DNA from: Variovorax sp. CAN15
Lineage (GTDB): Bacteria > Pseudomonadota > Gammaproteobacteria > Burkholderiales > Burkholderiaceae_C
NCBI RefSeq assembly: GCF_030462475.1
Contig: NZ_JASMRZ010000002.1
Coordinates: forward strand, 378 to 64,377
Length of the DNA: 64,000 bases
Direction: 5' to 3'
The position numbers and the translations under genes were made by a program. Position 1 is the stretch's first letter; the number at the start of each line of letters is the position of its first letter. This document shows, piece by piece, positions 15,663 through 24,681 of this stretch. The notes beneath the pieces are model-generated. The model saw only the letters and a list, made by a program, of their open reading frames with translations, had not been told where the DNA came from and ran no database searches.

Positions 15663-16808
15663 TCACCATGCGCTGAAGACGTCGTGCGCGATGCCGAAGC
15701 CAGTGCTCGCGCCGCTGCCGCTGGTGACCAGCACCAGCCGCGTGGCGTCGTCGGGCGCGTCGATCACGCAGGGCGTGGTCTTCGACGACGGGTACACGCC
15801 GGTCCAGCGCTCGGTGACCTGCGCGGTTTCGAGGTTCAGCGTGCTGCGCAGGTGGCGCAGGATGAGCTGGTCGACCTCCTCCATCGCGAAAGGCTCGGGC
15901 GCGTCGGCGTAGTGGTGGGAGTCGCCGACCACCAGCGAGCCGTCTGCGCTCTGTACCACGATCAGGTGGATGCCGTGCGCGAGCGAGGCGGCTTCCTCCT
16001 GCTGCAGGCGCGCGCGCAGCGCGGCGGCTTCGGGCAGCGTGCTGTAGCCCTCGTAGCGCACGAGGCTCAGGTCCATCATCACCGAGCCCGGCAGGCGGAA
16101 CCCCACCTCGGGCTTCACGCGCAGCATCTGCAGGCGGCACAGCGTGAGCTCTTGCTCGGCGATGCGTTCGGCGAAGAGGCCGTGCAGGTCGGTGTTGGTG
16201 CAGACCACCACGCGCTCGGCGTGCAGCGTGCCGCGCGAGGTGCGCACGCGTGGAGTTTCGACTTCGTGCACGGCTTCGCCGAAGCGGAAGGTCACGCCGT
16301 GCGCCTCGGCCAGCCACTTCGTGAGCAGGCCGATGGCGGTGCGCGACTCGACGCGCAACTCGTGCGGGCTGAAAAGCACGGAGCGCGCATCGGCGAGGCT
16401 CAATGCAGGCGCCTTGGCCTGTGCGTCGGCGGCATCGAGCAGCGCGCAGCCCTTGCCCATCGGCGTGCGCATGAAGGCTTCGAGCACGTCGTGCGCCTCG
16501 GGACGATAGGCCGCGAGCCACAGGTTGCGGTGCACGATCTCGATGCCGGCCTGCGGCGCGACTTCGTTCCACACGCCGCGCGCATGCATGGCGCGGCGCC
16601 ACATGTCGCCCGGTGCCTGGCCGGTGATGGTGATGAAGCCGAAGTTGCGGATCGACGCGCCGATGGCAGCGGTGTCGCGTTCGATCACGCAGACCTTGAG
16701 GCCGCGCTGCGCGGCGGTGTAGGCATGGGCCAGGCCGACGATGCCGGCGCCGACCACGATGAGGTCGAAGCTGTCGGAGTTCTTTGCTCGCGGGGTTGCG
16801 CTTGTCAA
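15663..16808 (-). CDS. FAD-dependent oxidase of phosphonate clusters (TIGR03364-type)
   Basis: A 381-residue DAO-family flavoenzyme with the dinucleotide motif VVGAGIVGLAHAY near residue 20, an ERD acidic end to strand 2, and a C-terminal GSGASTGFG FAD contact. FAD enzymes of this kind recur in AEP degradation clusters and oxidise AEP or N-methylated AEP to phosphonoacetaldehyde, feeding PhnX; that assignment is from the family plus neighbours. The start is TTG at 16808: it is preceded by GGAGG at a spacing of five bases, and its TTGA overlaps the TGA of the permease gene, so the two are coupled. No ATG fits as well. Confidence 0.8.
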   Translation of the reverse strand: MTSATPRAKNSDSFDLIVVGAGIVGLAHAYTAAQRGLKVCVIERDTAAIGASIRNFGFITITGQAPGDMWRRAMHARGVWNEVAPQAGIEIVHRNLWLAAYRPEAHDVLEAFMRTPMGKGCALLDAADAQAKAPALSLADARSVLFSPHELRVESRTAIGLLTKWLAEAHGVTFRFGEAVHEVETPRVRTSRGTLHAERVVVCTNTDLHGLFAERIAEQELTLCRLQMLRVKPEVGFRLPGSVMMDLSLVRYEGYSTLPEAAALRARLQQEEAASLAHGIHLIVVQSADGSLVVGDSHHYADAPEPFAMEEVDQLILRHLRSTLNLETAQVTERWTGVYPSSKTTPCVIDAPDDATRLVLVTSGSGASTGFGIAHDVFSAW

Positions 16809-18520
16809 CGATGCCTCCAGGCCTGGGTGCGCTTTATTGCCCAATGCCCCGCCAGCGCGAACAGGCCCCGGCCGATGGCGGCGGTGAGCATGATCAGCGA
16901 GGCCATGGCGGCGGCGGGTGCGACGTCGCCGGCGTCGTCCATGTTGAGCACGGCGATGGCGGCGAGCGTGGTCTGCGGTGAATAGAGGAACACGACGGCA
17001 GAAACGGTCGTCATCGCGTTCACGAAGAAGTAGCCGCCCACGTTGAGCACGGTGGGCAGCGCCACCGGCAGATGAACGCGCCACAGCGTGCGCCAGAACG
17101 GCACACCCATCGACTCCGACACCAGCTCGTACTCGCGGTCGAGCTGGCGCAGCGCAGTGAGCGAGGTGAGGTGCGCCACCGAGAAGAAGTGCGCCACGGT
17201 GCAGACCACGAGGATGGTCATGCTGCCGTAGATGGCGCGCAGCGGGTTCGATGGCGAGATGAAGAAGAAGATGTAGCCCACCCCCAACACCAGTCCCGGC
17301 ACCGCGAGCGGCAGGTTGGCCAGCAGGTTGAGCAGCTCGCGCAGCAGGCCGAAATGGCGTGGCTTCTCGACGAAGTAGGCCGAGACGAAGGTGACGAGCG
17401 CGCCCGCCACCGCCGCGCACACGGCCATGCGCAGCGAGTTGAAGTAGCTGCCCCAGCCGCCGCCGTCCATGTTGCTGAAGTCGTAGTTCTTGAACGACGG
17501 CGCGAGGTTGTACGGCCAGTAGGTGGCCAGCGACGCGAACACCGCCATGCCGATCATCACGAGGATGGCAAGGGCCGTCAGCACACAGAACGCCAGCAGC
17601 GCGCGGTCGCGCGACTTCACGCGCTCGGGCTGGTAGGGCGTGGCGCGCGCCGACAGCGCCGCCGCCTGCTTGCCGCGCACGTGGCGCTCCACGATGAAGG
17701 ACAGCACGGCGGGTATCAGCAGCACGAGGCCGACCACCGCGCCCATCTGGAAGTTCTGCTGTCCGACCACCTGCTTATAGATGTCGGTGGCGAGCACGCC
17801 CGTCTGGCCGCCCACCACCTTCGGCACGCCGAAGTCGGTGACCACCAGCACGAACACCACCATCGCCGCCACGATGAGGCCGTAGCGCGACGAAGGCACC
17901 GTCACCGTTCGGAAGATGCGCCAGCGCGAGGCGCCCAGCGTCTGCGCCGCCTCGTAGAGCCGGCCGTCGGAGGTGGCCATGGCGGTGGTAAGGATCAGCA
18001 GCGCATGCGGCAGCGTCCAGAACACCGAGCCGAGCACGATGCCCAGCGGGCCGTAGATGGAGAGGTCGCCCAGCAGCCCCTTGAACAGGCCCTGGTTGCC
18101 GAACAGGTAGACGAGGCTGATCGCAGGCAGCAGCGAGGGCGCGAGCAGCGGCATCAGTGCTACCGCGCGCAGCACGCCCTTGGCCGGCATGCACGACAAC
18201 GTAAGCCCGTAGGCATATACATAGGCGATGCCGGTGCAGATCACGGCGCTGATCGCCGCGAGCCCCACGCTGTTGAATGCGGACTGCACCAGCGCGGGGT
18301 TCTCGAAGTAGCGAGCGAAGTTGGCGAGGCCCACGAAGGCGCCCTCGCGGTCGAAGAAGCTCTGGCCAACCAGCGCGCCGACCGGCAGCGCGACGATCAC
18401 CAGCAGCAGCAGCACGACCAGCAGCACGGCCGTGCCGGTCAGCCAGCGCTCGCGGTCGAACCCGGTACGGCGCGTCGCCATCACCGGCGCTGCGGCGATG
18501 GCGTCGGGAGAACTGCTCAT
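16805..18520 (-). CDS. phnU2: AEP ABC transporter permease (double-length)
   Basis: A 571-residue inner-membrane protein made of two fused ABC permease halves, each with about six transmembrane helices and a BPD-type EAA loop (EAAQTLGASRWRIF near residue 200 and ESMGVPFWRTLWRVHLP near 480). This fused form is typical of iron(III)- and AEP-type importers. It partners the ATPase upstream (two bases between genes) and the binding protein at 19634. ATG at 18520 follows the ATPase stop closely. The 3' end overlaps the FAD oxidase start in TTGA. Confidence 0.88.
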   Translation of the reverse strand: MSSSPDAIAAAPVMATRRTGFDRERWLTGTAVLLVVLLLLVIVALPVGALVGQSFFDREGAFVGLANFARYFENPALVQSAFNSVGLAAISAVICTGIAYVYAYGLTLSCMPAKGVLRAVALMPLLAPSLLPAISLVYLFGNQGLFKGLLGDLSIYGPLGIVLGSVFWTLPHALLILTTAMATSDGRLYEAAQTLGASRWRIFRTVTVPSSRYGLIVAAMVVFVLVVTDFGVPKVVGGQTGVLATDIYKQVVGQQNFQMGAVVGLVLLIPAVLSFIVERHVRGKQAAALSARATPYQPERVKSRDRALLAFCVLTALAILVMIGMAVFASLATYWPYNLAPSFKNYDFSNMDGGGWGSYFNSLRMAVCAAVAGALVTFVSAYFVEKPRHFGLLRELLNLLANLPLAVPGLVLGVGYIFFFISPSNPLRAIYGSMTILVVCTVAHFFSVAHLTSLTALRQLDREYELVSESMGVPFWRTLWRVHLPVALPTVLNVGGYFFVNAMTTVSAVVFLYSPQTTLAAIAVLNMDDAGDVAPAAAMASLIMLTAAIGRGLFALAGHWAIKRTQAWRHR

Positions 18521-18522
18521 GC

Positions 18523-19602
18523 TCAATGCGCCAGGACTGAAAGCGCGTTCAATGGCAGCTGGATGTGCACCATGCTGCTGGGCACCAGCGGCTCGTCGCC
18601 GCCGCTGCGGGCGTCGGCGGGCAGCTCGGCTTCGATCTCGATGCCCAGCGGCTCGCAGGCCAGCCGGGCGGAGGTGCGGTTGCCGAAGAACTCGGTGTCG
18701 AGCAGGCGCGCAACGAAGCTGTTGGCGCCGAGCTCGGTGCCGAAGCGCTTCACCACCACGTGCTCGGGGCGGATGCCCACCGTGGCCTGCGAGCCGATGC
18801 TGAGGTTGCCGGGCGCGCACAGCAGCTCGCTGTCGCGCACGCGCACCTTGCCGTCGGCCAGCACGGTGGCGGGCAGCATGTTCATGCGGCCCACGAAGCC
18901 GGCCACGAAGCGGGTGCGCGGCTGGCGATAGAGCTCGTCGGGCGTGCCGGCCTGCTCGATGCGGCCGTCGTGCATGAGCACCACGCGGTCGGCCATCGAG
19001 AGGGCTTCTTCCTGGTCGTGCGTGACCATGATGGTGACGATGCCCAGGCGCTTCTGCAGCGCGCGGATTTCGCTGCGCAGCGTGGCGCGCACCTGCGCGT
19101 CGAGCGCGGAGAGCGGCTCGTCCAGCAGCAGCAGGCGCGGGTTGGGCGCCAGCGCGCGCGCCAGGGCGATGCGCTGCTGCTGGCCGCCCGAGAGCTGCAC
19201 CGGGTACTTGTCGGCATGTGCGGCCAGCCCGACCAGGTCGAGCATCTCGCGCGAGCGCTTGGCCATCTCGCGGGCCAGCGCGCCCGTGGGATGCAGGCCG
19301 TAGGCGATGTTCTGCGCGGCCGTCAGGTTGGGAAACAGCGCGTACGACTGGAACACCACGCCGAAACCGCGCGCCGCGGGCGGCAGGCCCGCGATGTCCT
19401 GGCCGCCGAGCAGTATCTGGCCGCTGTCGGCACGCTCGATGCCGCAGACGATGCGCAGCAGCGTGGTCTTGCCGCAGCCCGAAGGGCCGAGCAGGCACAC
19501 GAACTCGCCGGGCTCGATGTCGAGATCGATGCCGTCGAGCACGCGTGTGGCGCCAAAGGACTTGCCGATGCCGCGAAGGGAAAGAAAGCTGCTGCTCGTC
19601 AT
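18523..19602 (-). CDS. phnT2: AEP ABC transporter ATP-binding protein
   Basis: A 359-residue ABC ATPase with Walker A GPSGCGKTT (~45), Q-loop FQSYALFPN, signature LSGGQQQR (~140), Walker B LLLLDEPLSALD and switch His in VTHDQEEAL, followed by a C-terminal TOBE-like regulatory part (~240-350). It belongs to the PotA/FbpC-like importers and couples ATP hydrolysis to AEP uptake through the fused permease. ATG at 19602, 31 bases after the binding-protein stop. Confidence 0.88.
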   Translation of the reverse strand: MTSSSFLSLRGIGKSFGATRVLDGIDLDIEPGEFVCLLGPSGCGKTTLLRIVCGIERADSGQILLGGQDIAGLPPAARGFGVVFQSYALFPNLTAAQNIAYGLHPTGALAREMAKRSREMLDLVGLAAHADKYPVQLSGGQQQRIALARALAPNPRLLLLDEPLSALDAQVRATLRSEIRALQKRLGIVTIMVTHDQEEALSMADRVVLMHDGRIEQAGTPDELYRQPRTRFVAGFVGRMNMLPATVLADGKVRVRDSELLCAPGNLSIGSQATVGIRPEHVVVKRFGTELGANSFVARLLDTEFFGNRTSARLACEPLGIEIEAELPADARSGGDEPLVPSSMVHIQLPLNALSVLAH

Positions 19603-19633
19603 GACCGGGTACTGCTTGGCTTCAACGACAGGA

Positions 19634-20668
19634 TCAAAGCGGCTTCTTTTCCGACTTCGATTCGTAGCGCTTCGACCATTCCGTCAGGATGCGCTCGCGG
19701 TTGGCGGCAGCCCAGCTGAAGTCGTTCTTGGCCAGCAGCTTCTCGACGTCGCCCGGCACGAATTCGAGCTTCTCCTGGATGCCCGGCAGCGCGAGCACGG
19801 CGAAGTTCTTGGCGTACAGCTCGTTGGCCTGCTTCGTCACGGCCCAGTCGGCCAGCGCCTTGGCGGCTTCCTGCTTCTTGCTGGTCTTCATGATGCCGGT
19901 GGCTTCCATGTCCCAGCCCAGGCCTTCCTTGGGCAGCACGATGTCGATGGGAGCGCCGTCGCGCTTGGTCTTGTTGGCGCGGTATTCGAAGGACATGCCC
20001 AGCGCGAACTCGCCGGCGCCGGCCTGGCGGCAGGGCTTGCTGCCCGACTGGCTGTAGATGCCGATGTTCTGGTGCAGCGCGTCCATGTACTTCCACGCCT
20101 TCTCCTCACCCATCATCTGGATCCAGCCCGACACCATCAGGTAGCCCGTGCCCGAGGCGGCCGGGTTGGGCATGGTGATCTGGCCCTTGTAGACGGGGTT
20201 GGTCAGGTCGGCCCAGCTGGTGGGCTTGGGCAGGTTCTTCTTCTGGGCTTCGGCGGTGTTGAAGCAGATGGCCGAGGACCACACGTCCATGCCGACCCAC
20301 TTGGGCGGGTTGGCCGGGTCACGCATGTTGGCCTTGATGGCGTCCAGGCCCTTCGGCGCGTAGGGCTGGAGCATGCCTTCCTTGTCGAGCAGCATCAGCG
20401 AGGTGGCGGCCAGGCCCCACACCACGTCGGCCTGCGGGTTGGCCTTTTCGGCCAGCAGCTTGGCGGTGACGATGCCGGTGGAGTCGCGCACGAACTTCAG
20501 CTCGATGCTCGGGTTCTCCTTCTCGAAGGCGGCCTTGTAGGCCTGCACCTGGTCGGCTTCGAGCGCGGTGTAGACCAGCAGCTCGGTGCGGCCCTGGGCC
20601 GATGCGGCGAAGGCCAGCGAGAGCAGGGCGGCGGGCACGGCGGCCCAGCGGATGGAACGATGCAGCAT
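19634..20668 (-). CDS. phnS2: AEP ABC transporter periplasmic substrate-binding protein
   Basis: A 344-residue binding protein of the iron/AEP (family 1) type. Signal peptide ending AFAASAQ, then the family start TELLVYTALEADQVQAYKAAF. Tyr and Ser/Asn-rich loops (YTALE, DSTGIVTAK, PNPAASGTGY, YSQSGSKPC) probably form the phosphonate pocket. First gene of the minus-strand AEP operon (binding protein, ATPase, permease, FAD oxidase, PhnX), divergent from the HD-domain gene. ATG at 20668, preceded by AAGGAACCCCCC. Confidence 0.88.
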   Translation of the reverse strand: MLHRSIRWAAVPAALLSLAFAASAQGRTELLVYTALEADQVQAYKAAFEKENPSIELKFVRDSTGIVTAKLLAEKANPQADVVWGLAATSLMLLDKEGMLQPYAPKGLDAIKANMRDPANPPKWVGMDVWSSAICFNTAEAQKKNLPKPTSWADLTNPVYKGQITMPNPAASGTGYLMVSGWIQMMGEEKAWKYMDALHQNIGIYSQSGSKPCRQAGAGEFALGMSFEYRANKTKRDGAPIDIVLPKEGLGWDMEATGIMKTSKKQEAAKALADWAVTKQANELYAKNFAVLALPGIQEKLEFVPGDVEKLLAKNDFSWAAANRERILTEWSKRYESKSEKKPL

Positions 20669-20976
20669 GGGGGGTTCCTTGGGAGAGAGAAAGGATCGAG
20701 GAAGTGGATGGAAGAAGGGACGCCGCGCGGAACCGCGAAGGGGGCAAGCGAAAGTACGCAGATTCCACTGGGCGACGAATGGGGGCGATGCTGGCAGCGG
20801 CATGTGACAGAGATTTGTCAGATGCCTCAAAAAAACCCAAACACCCAAAATCGCGCTGAAAATCGGCAGCCCGGAACCGCCGTTCGACGCTTTCGTCATC
20901 GACCTGTCACCGCATCGCGACAGACTCGCGGACTTATTGCCCTTTGCTTTCTCGTCGCGCGCCGCGCCCCACTTCC
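20669..20976. promoter_or_regulatory. Divergent AEP promoter region with TGTCA inverted repeats
   Basis: This 308-base gene-free gap separates the AEP transporter operon from the HD-domain gene. It holds TGACA-N6-TGTCA at 20805-20820 and CTGTC-N10-GACAG at 20904-20923, sharing a TGTC/GACA half-site. They are candidate operators for the cluster regulator. Nothing else is visible in the gap. Confidence 0.4.
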
Positions 20977-21537
20977 ATGACACTCGACCTCGCCGAGATC
21001 GCCCGCCTGTTCGCCGAACGCGGCGCAATCGCGTACGCGGGCGAGCCCGTGTCGCAGCTGGAACATGCGCTGCAATGCGCCTGGCTCGCCGAGCAGGCCG
21101 GCGCGAGCGATTCGCTGGTCACGGCCGCGCTGCTGCATGACCTGGGCCACCTGCTGATCGCCGAGCACCAGACGCTTTCGCACTCTCCTACCCAGCTGGG
21201 CATCGACGACCGGCACCAGTACATCGCCCTGCCCTTGCTGCGCGGCGCCTTCGACGCCGAAGTGCGCGAGCCGATCCGGCTGCATGTGGACGCCAAGCGC
21301 TACCTGTGTGCCACGCAGCCCGACTATTTCTCCAGGCTTTCTCCCGATTCCGTGCGCAGCCTCGCCCTGCAGGGCGGCGTGATGGACGCCGAAGCCGCCG
21401 AGCGCTTCGCCACCCACCAGTGGGCCGGCGACGCGGTGCGGCTGCGGCAATGGGACGAGGAAGCGAAGGTCAAGGGCCTGCAGACACCGCCGCTCGCCCA
21501 CTTCCTGGCGACAGCCGCGCGAGTGCTGTTGCGCTGA
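20977..21537 (+). CDS. PhnZ-like HD-domain protein of phosphonate operons
   Basis: A 186-residue HD-domain protein related to the di-iron oxygenase PhnZ, which cleaves 2-amino-1-hydroxyethylphosphonate to glycine and phosphate. Visible: Y20 and E23 in YAGE, with the same spacing as the substrate-gating Tyr/Glu pair of PhnZ, then QLEHALQCA (metal His), LLHDLGH (the HD pair), a further His in LHVDAKRYL, and a C-terminal TPPLAHF. The ATG at 20977 gives the natural N-terminus MTLDLAEIARLF. It is divergent from the AEP transporter operon. No PhnY hydroxylase is in the window, so the substrate is not settled; the family is also annotated simply as phosphonate-operon HDIG protein. Confidence 0.8.
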   Translation: MTLDLAEIARLFAERGAIAYAGEPVSQLEHALQCAWLAEQAGASDSLVTAALLHDLGHLLIAEHQTLSHSPTQLGIDDRHQYIALPLLRGAFDAEVREPIRLHVDAKRYLCATQPDYFSRLSPDSVRSLALQGGVMDAEAAERFATHQWAGDAVRLRQWDEEAKVKGLQTPPLAHFLATAARVLLR

Positions 21538-21539
21538 CG

Positions 21540-21556
21540 GGCCCTTTTCGAGGGCC
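21540..21556 (+). terminator. Short hairpin after the HD-domain gene
   Basis: GGCCCT at 21540-21545 pairs with AGGGCC at 21551-21556 over a 5-base loop, directly after the stop. No clear T-run follows. A weak terminator candidate. Confidence 0.3.
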
Positions 21557-21645
21557 GGAGCCGGTTTCAGGCCGGTTTAAGAAACATTTGTCTACGATGG
21601 TCTCCTCACTATGACCGGCGCGCGAGCGCCTGCGAGGAAACCCGA

Positions 21646-23436
21646 ATGTCTCTAACAGTCACAGCTCGCGCTGGCTCGTTCATCCAGGTTCTGCGCCGCG
21701 TCTTCAGGCTCGCGGCGCCTTATTTCAAGTCGGAGGAGAAGTGGCGAGCCCGCGCGATGCTGATTGCGATCGTCGCCCTCAATCTCTTCTATGTGTATGT
21801 GGCGGTGCTCGGCAACCAGTGGTACGGGCGCTTCTACGACGCGCTGCAGAACAAGGACGTGGTGGCCTTCTGGCGCGAGGTGCGGGTGTTCGGCTGGATC
21901 GCCTTCTTCAACATCGCGGTGCAGGTGCTCAAGTTCTACATCACTCAGCTGCTGCAGTTGCGCTGGCGTACGTGGATGACGCGCAGCTACATGTCGCGCT
22001 GGATGGCGGACCGCACCTTCTACCACCTGGAACTCGCGCGCTACACGAACAAGAACGGCGCCGCGCCCGACAACCCCGACCAGCGCATCCAGGAAGACAT
22101 GCAGCTCTTCACCAGCGCCACGATGACGCTGTCGATGGGCCTGCTGAACGCGGTCGTCACGCTGATGAGCTTCATCGGGCTGCTCTGGACGCTGTCGGGC
22201 AACTTCTCGTTCACCGCGGGCGGCACGACCTACCAGATCGTCGGCGCGATGGTCTGGCTGGCGCTCGGGTATTCCATCGTGGGCACCGTCGTCACGCATT
22301 TCATCGGCCGTCCGCTGATCGGGCTGAACTTCAGGCAGCAGCGTTTCGAAGCCGATTTCCGGCACCACCTCGTGCGGGTGCGCGAGTACAGCGAGGCCAT
22401 CGCGCTGGACCATGGCGAGAAGGTCGAGCGCGGCCAGCTCGACCTGCGCTTCGGCGACGTGCTGCGCAACTACCTGCTGCTGATCAAGCAGCAGAAGAAC
22501 CTCGTCACCTTCACCTCGTTCTTCGGGCAGGCGGCGGTGATCTTTCCGTTCATCGTCGCGGCGCAGCAGTACTTCGGCGGTGCATTCCAGCTCGGGCACC
22601 TGATGCAGATCGGCTCCGCATTCGGCAAGGTACAGGAGTCGCTCAGCTGGTTCGTCGACAACTACAACGGCGTGGCCGAGTGGCGCGCCACCACCGAGCG
22701 CCTGACCAGCTTCGACGACGGCATGGTTGCCCACGCCGCCCGCAGCGACGCCCTGGAGCGCGCGCCGTCGGAGAACCTGCACACCGACGACCTCGCCGTC
22801 GCCCTCCCCAACGGCACCCCGCTGCTCGCAGGCGCCGCGCTCTCAGTGAAGCCCGGCGACAGCGTCCTGATCCAGGGCCCCTCGGGCAGCGGCAAGTCGA
22901 CCCTCTTCCGCTCCTTCGCCGGCATCTGGCCCTTCTCCAAGGGCATGCTGCAGGTGCCGGAGAACGTCGCGTTCATGCCGCAGCGCCCCTACGTGCCCGA
23001 CGGCAAGCTGCGCGACGCGCTGACCTATCCCAACCCGGCCGCGAACTTCAGCGACGACCAGCTGCGCCAGGCGCTGGACGACGCCCTGCTGCCTGACCTG
23101 GTGAACCGCCTCGACGACAGCGACGCCTGGAGCCAGAAGCTCTCGGGCGGCGAACAGCAGCGGCTGGCCATCGCCCGGGTGCTGCTGAAGAAACCCGCGT
23201 GGCTCTTCGCCGACGAGGTCACGAGCGCGCTCGACGCGCATGCCGAGAGCGTGCTCTACAAGCGCCTCGCGGACACGGTGAAGGCGGCGGGCGGCGCGAT
23301 GGTGTCGATCGCGCACCGCGCGGCGGTGGGCGATTTCCACAACCAGCGCTGGACGCTGGTGCCGCAGGAAGAAGGAAAGGAAGGCGGCGCGCGCTACCGC
23401 CTGAACACCTCGGCAGTTCAGCCCGCCGCGGCGTAG
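21646..23436 (+). CDS. ABC transporter, SbmA/BacA-YddA type with fused ATPase
   Basis: A 596-residue protein. Residues ~1-350 are an ABC_membrane_2 (SbmA/BacA) domain with about six helices and family motifs [14 protein letters not shown] and [14 protein letters not shown]. Residues ~380-580 are an ABC ATPase: Walker [10 protein letters not shown], signature [16 protein letters not shown], Walker [13 protein letters not shown] and switch His in SIAHRAAVG. The fused form corresponds to YddA/Rv1819c-like transporters, which can take up peptides or vitamin B12 or export fatty-acyl compounds; the substrate here is unknown. GAGGAAA lies six bases before ATG 21646. Its last 19 bases overlap the convergent queC gene. 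Confidence 0.85.
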   Translation: MSLTVTARAGSFIQVLRRVFRLAAPYFKSEEKWRARAMLIAIVALNLFYVYVAVLGNQWYGRFYDALQNKDVVAFWREVRVFGWIAFFNIAVQVLKFYITQLLQLRWRTWMTRSYMSRWMADRTFYHLELARYTNKNGAAPDNPDQRIQEDMQLFTSATMTLSMGLLNAVVTLMSFIGLLWTLSGNFSFTAGGTTYQIVGAMVWLALGYSIVGTVVTHFIGRPLIGLNFRQQRFEADFRHHLVRVREYSEAIALDHGEKVERGQLDLRFGDVLRNYLLLIKQQKNLVTFTSFFGQAAVIFPFIVAAQQYFGGAFQLGHLMQIGSAFGKVQESLSWFVDNYNGVAEWRATTERLTSFDDGMVAHAARSDALERAPSENLHTDDLAVALPNGTPLLAGAALSVKPGDSVLIQGPSGSGKSTLFRSFAGIWPFSKGMLQVPENVAFMPQRPYVPDGKLRDALTYPNPAANFSDDQLRQALDDALLPDLVNRLDDSDAWSQKLSGGEQQRLAIARVLLKKPAWLFADEVTSALDAHAESVLYKRLADTVKAAGGAMVSIAHRAAVGDFHNQRWTLVPQEEGKEGGARYRLNTSAVQPAAA

Positions 23437-24122
23437 CGCTCCCAGCCCTTCCTGCGCAGATCGCAGGCGGGGCATTCGCCGCAGCCGTAGCCCCAGTCCT
23501 GGCGGTGCTCGCGGTCTCCGAGGTAGCAGGTGTGCGTCTCCTCGACGATCAGGTCGACCAGCGGCCTGCCGCCCAGGCGGTGCGCCAGCTGCCAGGTCTC
23601 GGCCTTGTCGATCCACATGAGCGGCGTCTCGATGACGAGGCGGCGCTCCAGCCCGAGCGACAGCGCGAGCTGCATCGCCTTCATGGTGTCGTCGCGGCAG
23701 TCGGGGTAGCCCGAGAAGTCGGTTTCGCAGACGCCGGTGACGATCACCTGCAGCCCGCGCCTGTAGGCCAGCGCGCCCGCGAGCGTGAGAAACAGCAGGT
23801 TGCGTCCCGGCACGAAGGTGTTGGGCAGGCCGTCGGCCTGCATGGCGAAGGCGACCTCTTCCGTGAGAGAGGAGCCGCCCAGCTGCGCCAGCGCGGCGAG
23901 CGTGAGCACGTGGTCTTCACCCAGGCGAGGCGCCCAGTCGGGAAAGCGCTCGCGCATCTTCGCGAGGATGGTGCCGCGCACGTCGAGCTCGACGCGGTGG
24001 CGCTGCCCATAGTCGAAGCCCAGGGTTTCGACGCGCTGGTACTTCGAGAGCGCATCGGCGAGGCAGGTAGTCGAGTCCTGGCCGCCGGAGAACAGAACGA
24101 GGGCGGTGGTGTGCAGGGGCAT
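23418..24122 (-). CDS. queC: 7-cyano-7-deazaguanine synthase
   Basis: A 234-residue cytosolic enzyme that converts 7-carboxy-7-deazaguanine to preQ0 with ATP and ammonia in queuosine biosynthesis. The PP-loop [12 protein letters not shown] lies near residue 12, followed by FDYGQRH. The zinc site is the C-terminal cluster [13 protein letters not shown] with an upstream Cys in TCYLGD. The ATG at 24122 ([14 protein letters not shown]) gives the usual family length; a start ten codons earlier is possible. It stands alone, without queD or queE; no preQ1 riboswitch was recognised upstream. Confidence 0.92.
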   Translation of the reverse strand: MPLHTTALVLFSGGQDSTTCLADALSKYQRVETLGFDYGQRHRVELDVRGTILAKMRERFPDWAPRLGEDHVLTLAALAQLGGSSLTEEVAFAMQADGLPNTFVPGRNLLFLTLAGALAYRRGLQVIVTGVCETDFSGYPDCRDDTMKAMQLALSLGLERRLVIETPLMWIDKAETWQLAHRLGGRPLVDLIVEETHTCYLGDREHRQDWGYGCGECPACDLRRKGWERYAAAG

Positions 24123-24207
24123 ATCCGTGGGCGGCGGTGCATGCCGCAGCAATCCAAAGGGGCGATTTTCGCAGGCTCCTGCGGACGCCCACTCTTGGCG
24201 CTCGAAT

Positions 24208-24681
24208 CTAGAGGAAGCGCTCCAGCAGCTTGCGCGACGCCCGGTCCAGCGTTTTCACGTCAGGAATGCGGAACTGCACGCCGTGCGCGCTTGCGATCAG
24301 CAGCGCGCCACCTTCGAGCCGGCGGATGTCCTCCTCGGCCTTGAGCACGAAGCTGGTTTCACCCCGGTCGGAGCTGATGGTCCAGGTGCTGGGCACGCCG
24401 AAGCTGGATACGCCGTGCAGCTTCAGCAGCGTGGGCGCGAAGTCGCGCACCGCCAAATCTTCTTCGAGCAGCGTGCGGGTCTGCGCCGGAAGCTGCTCCA
24501 CGCTGTCGATCCAGACCAGCTCCCGCCCCTCGCTGCCGACCAGCGAGATGCCGTGGCCGGGCGCGCTCAGCGGAAAGGCCCGCACCGGCACGATGCCCAC
24601 GTGGCGCTCGCCCTGGGCGTCGATCAATACGAGGCGGCCGAAGGGGTCGCGTTCCAGTTGGAAGGGGTTGCTGCTTGTCAT
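24208..24681 (-). CDS. Cyanophycin-associated DUF1854 protein
   Basis: A 157-residue soluble protein of the DUF1854 family, which recurs next to cyanophycin synthetase genes in proteobacteria. Features: [18 protein letters not shown] at the start, then [16 protein letters not shown] and [12 protein letters not shown]. No signal peptide or membrane segment. Its ATG overlaps the stop of the ABC transporter gene in an ATGA (24678-24681), so the two are made together. Its molecular role is unknown; genetic context ties it to cyanophycin export, packing or turnover. Confidence 0.8.
   Translation of the reverse strand: MTSSNPFQLERDPFGRLVLIDAQGERHVGIVPVRAFPLSAPGHGISLVGSEGRELVWIDSVEQLPAQTRTLLEEDLAVRDFAPTLLKLHGVSSFGVPSTWTISSDRGETSFVLKAEEDIRRLEGGALLIASAHGVQFRIPDVKTLDRASRKLLERFL

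Noticed and set aside
16809-17420. Upstream extension of the FAD oxidase frame
   Set aside because: It runs through the permease gene in another frame; the TTG at 16808 with GGAGG and the overlap with the permease stop mark the true start.
18521-19498. Upstream extension of the AEP permease frame
   Set aside because: It overlaps the ATPase gene out of frame and is Arg/Ala-rich; the ATG at 18520 follows the ATPase gene directly.
19307-20980. A long plus-strand frame across the AEP binding-protein gene
   Set aside because: Antisense shadow of two well-supported ABC genes; no ribosome site and Gly/Val/His-rich composition.
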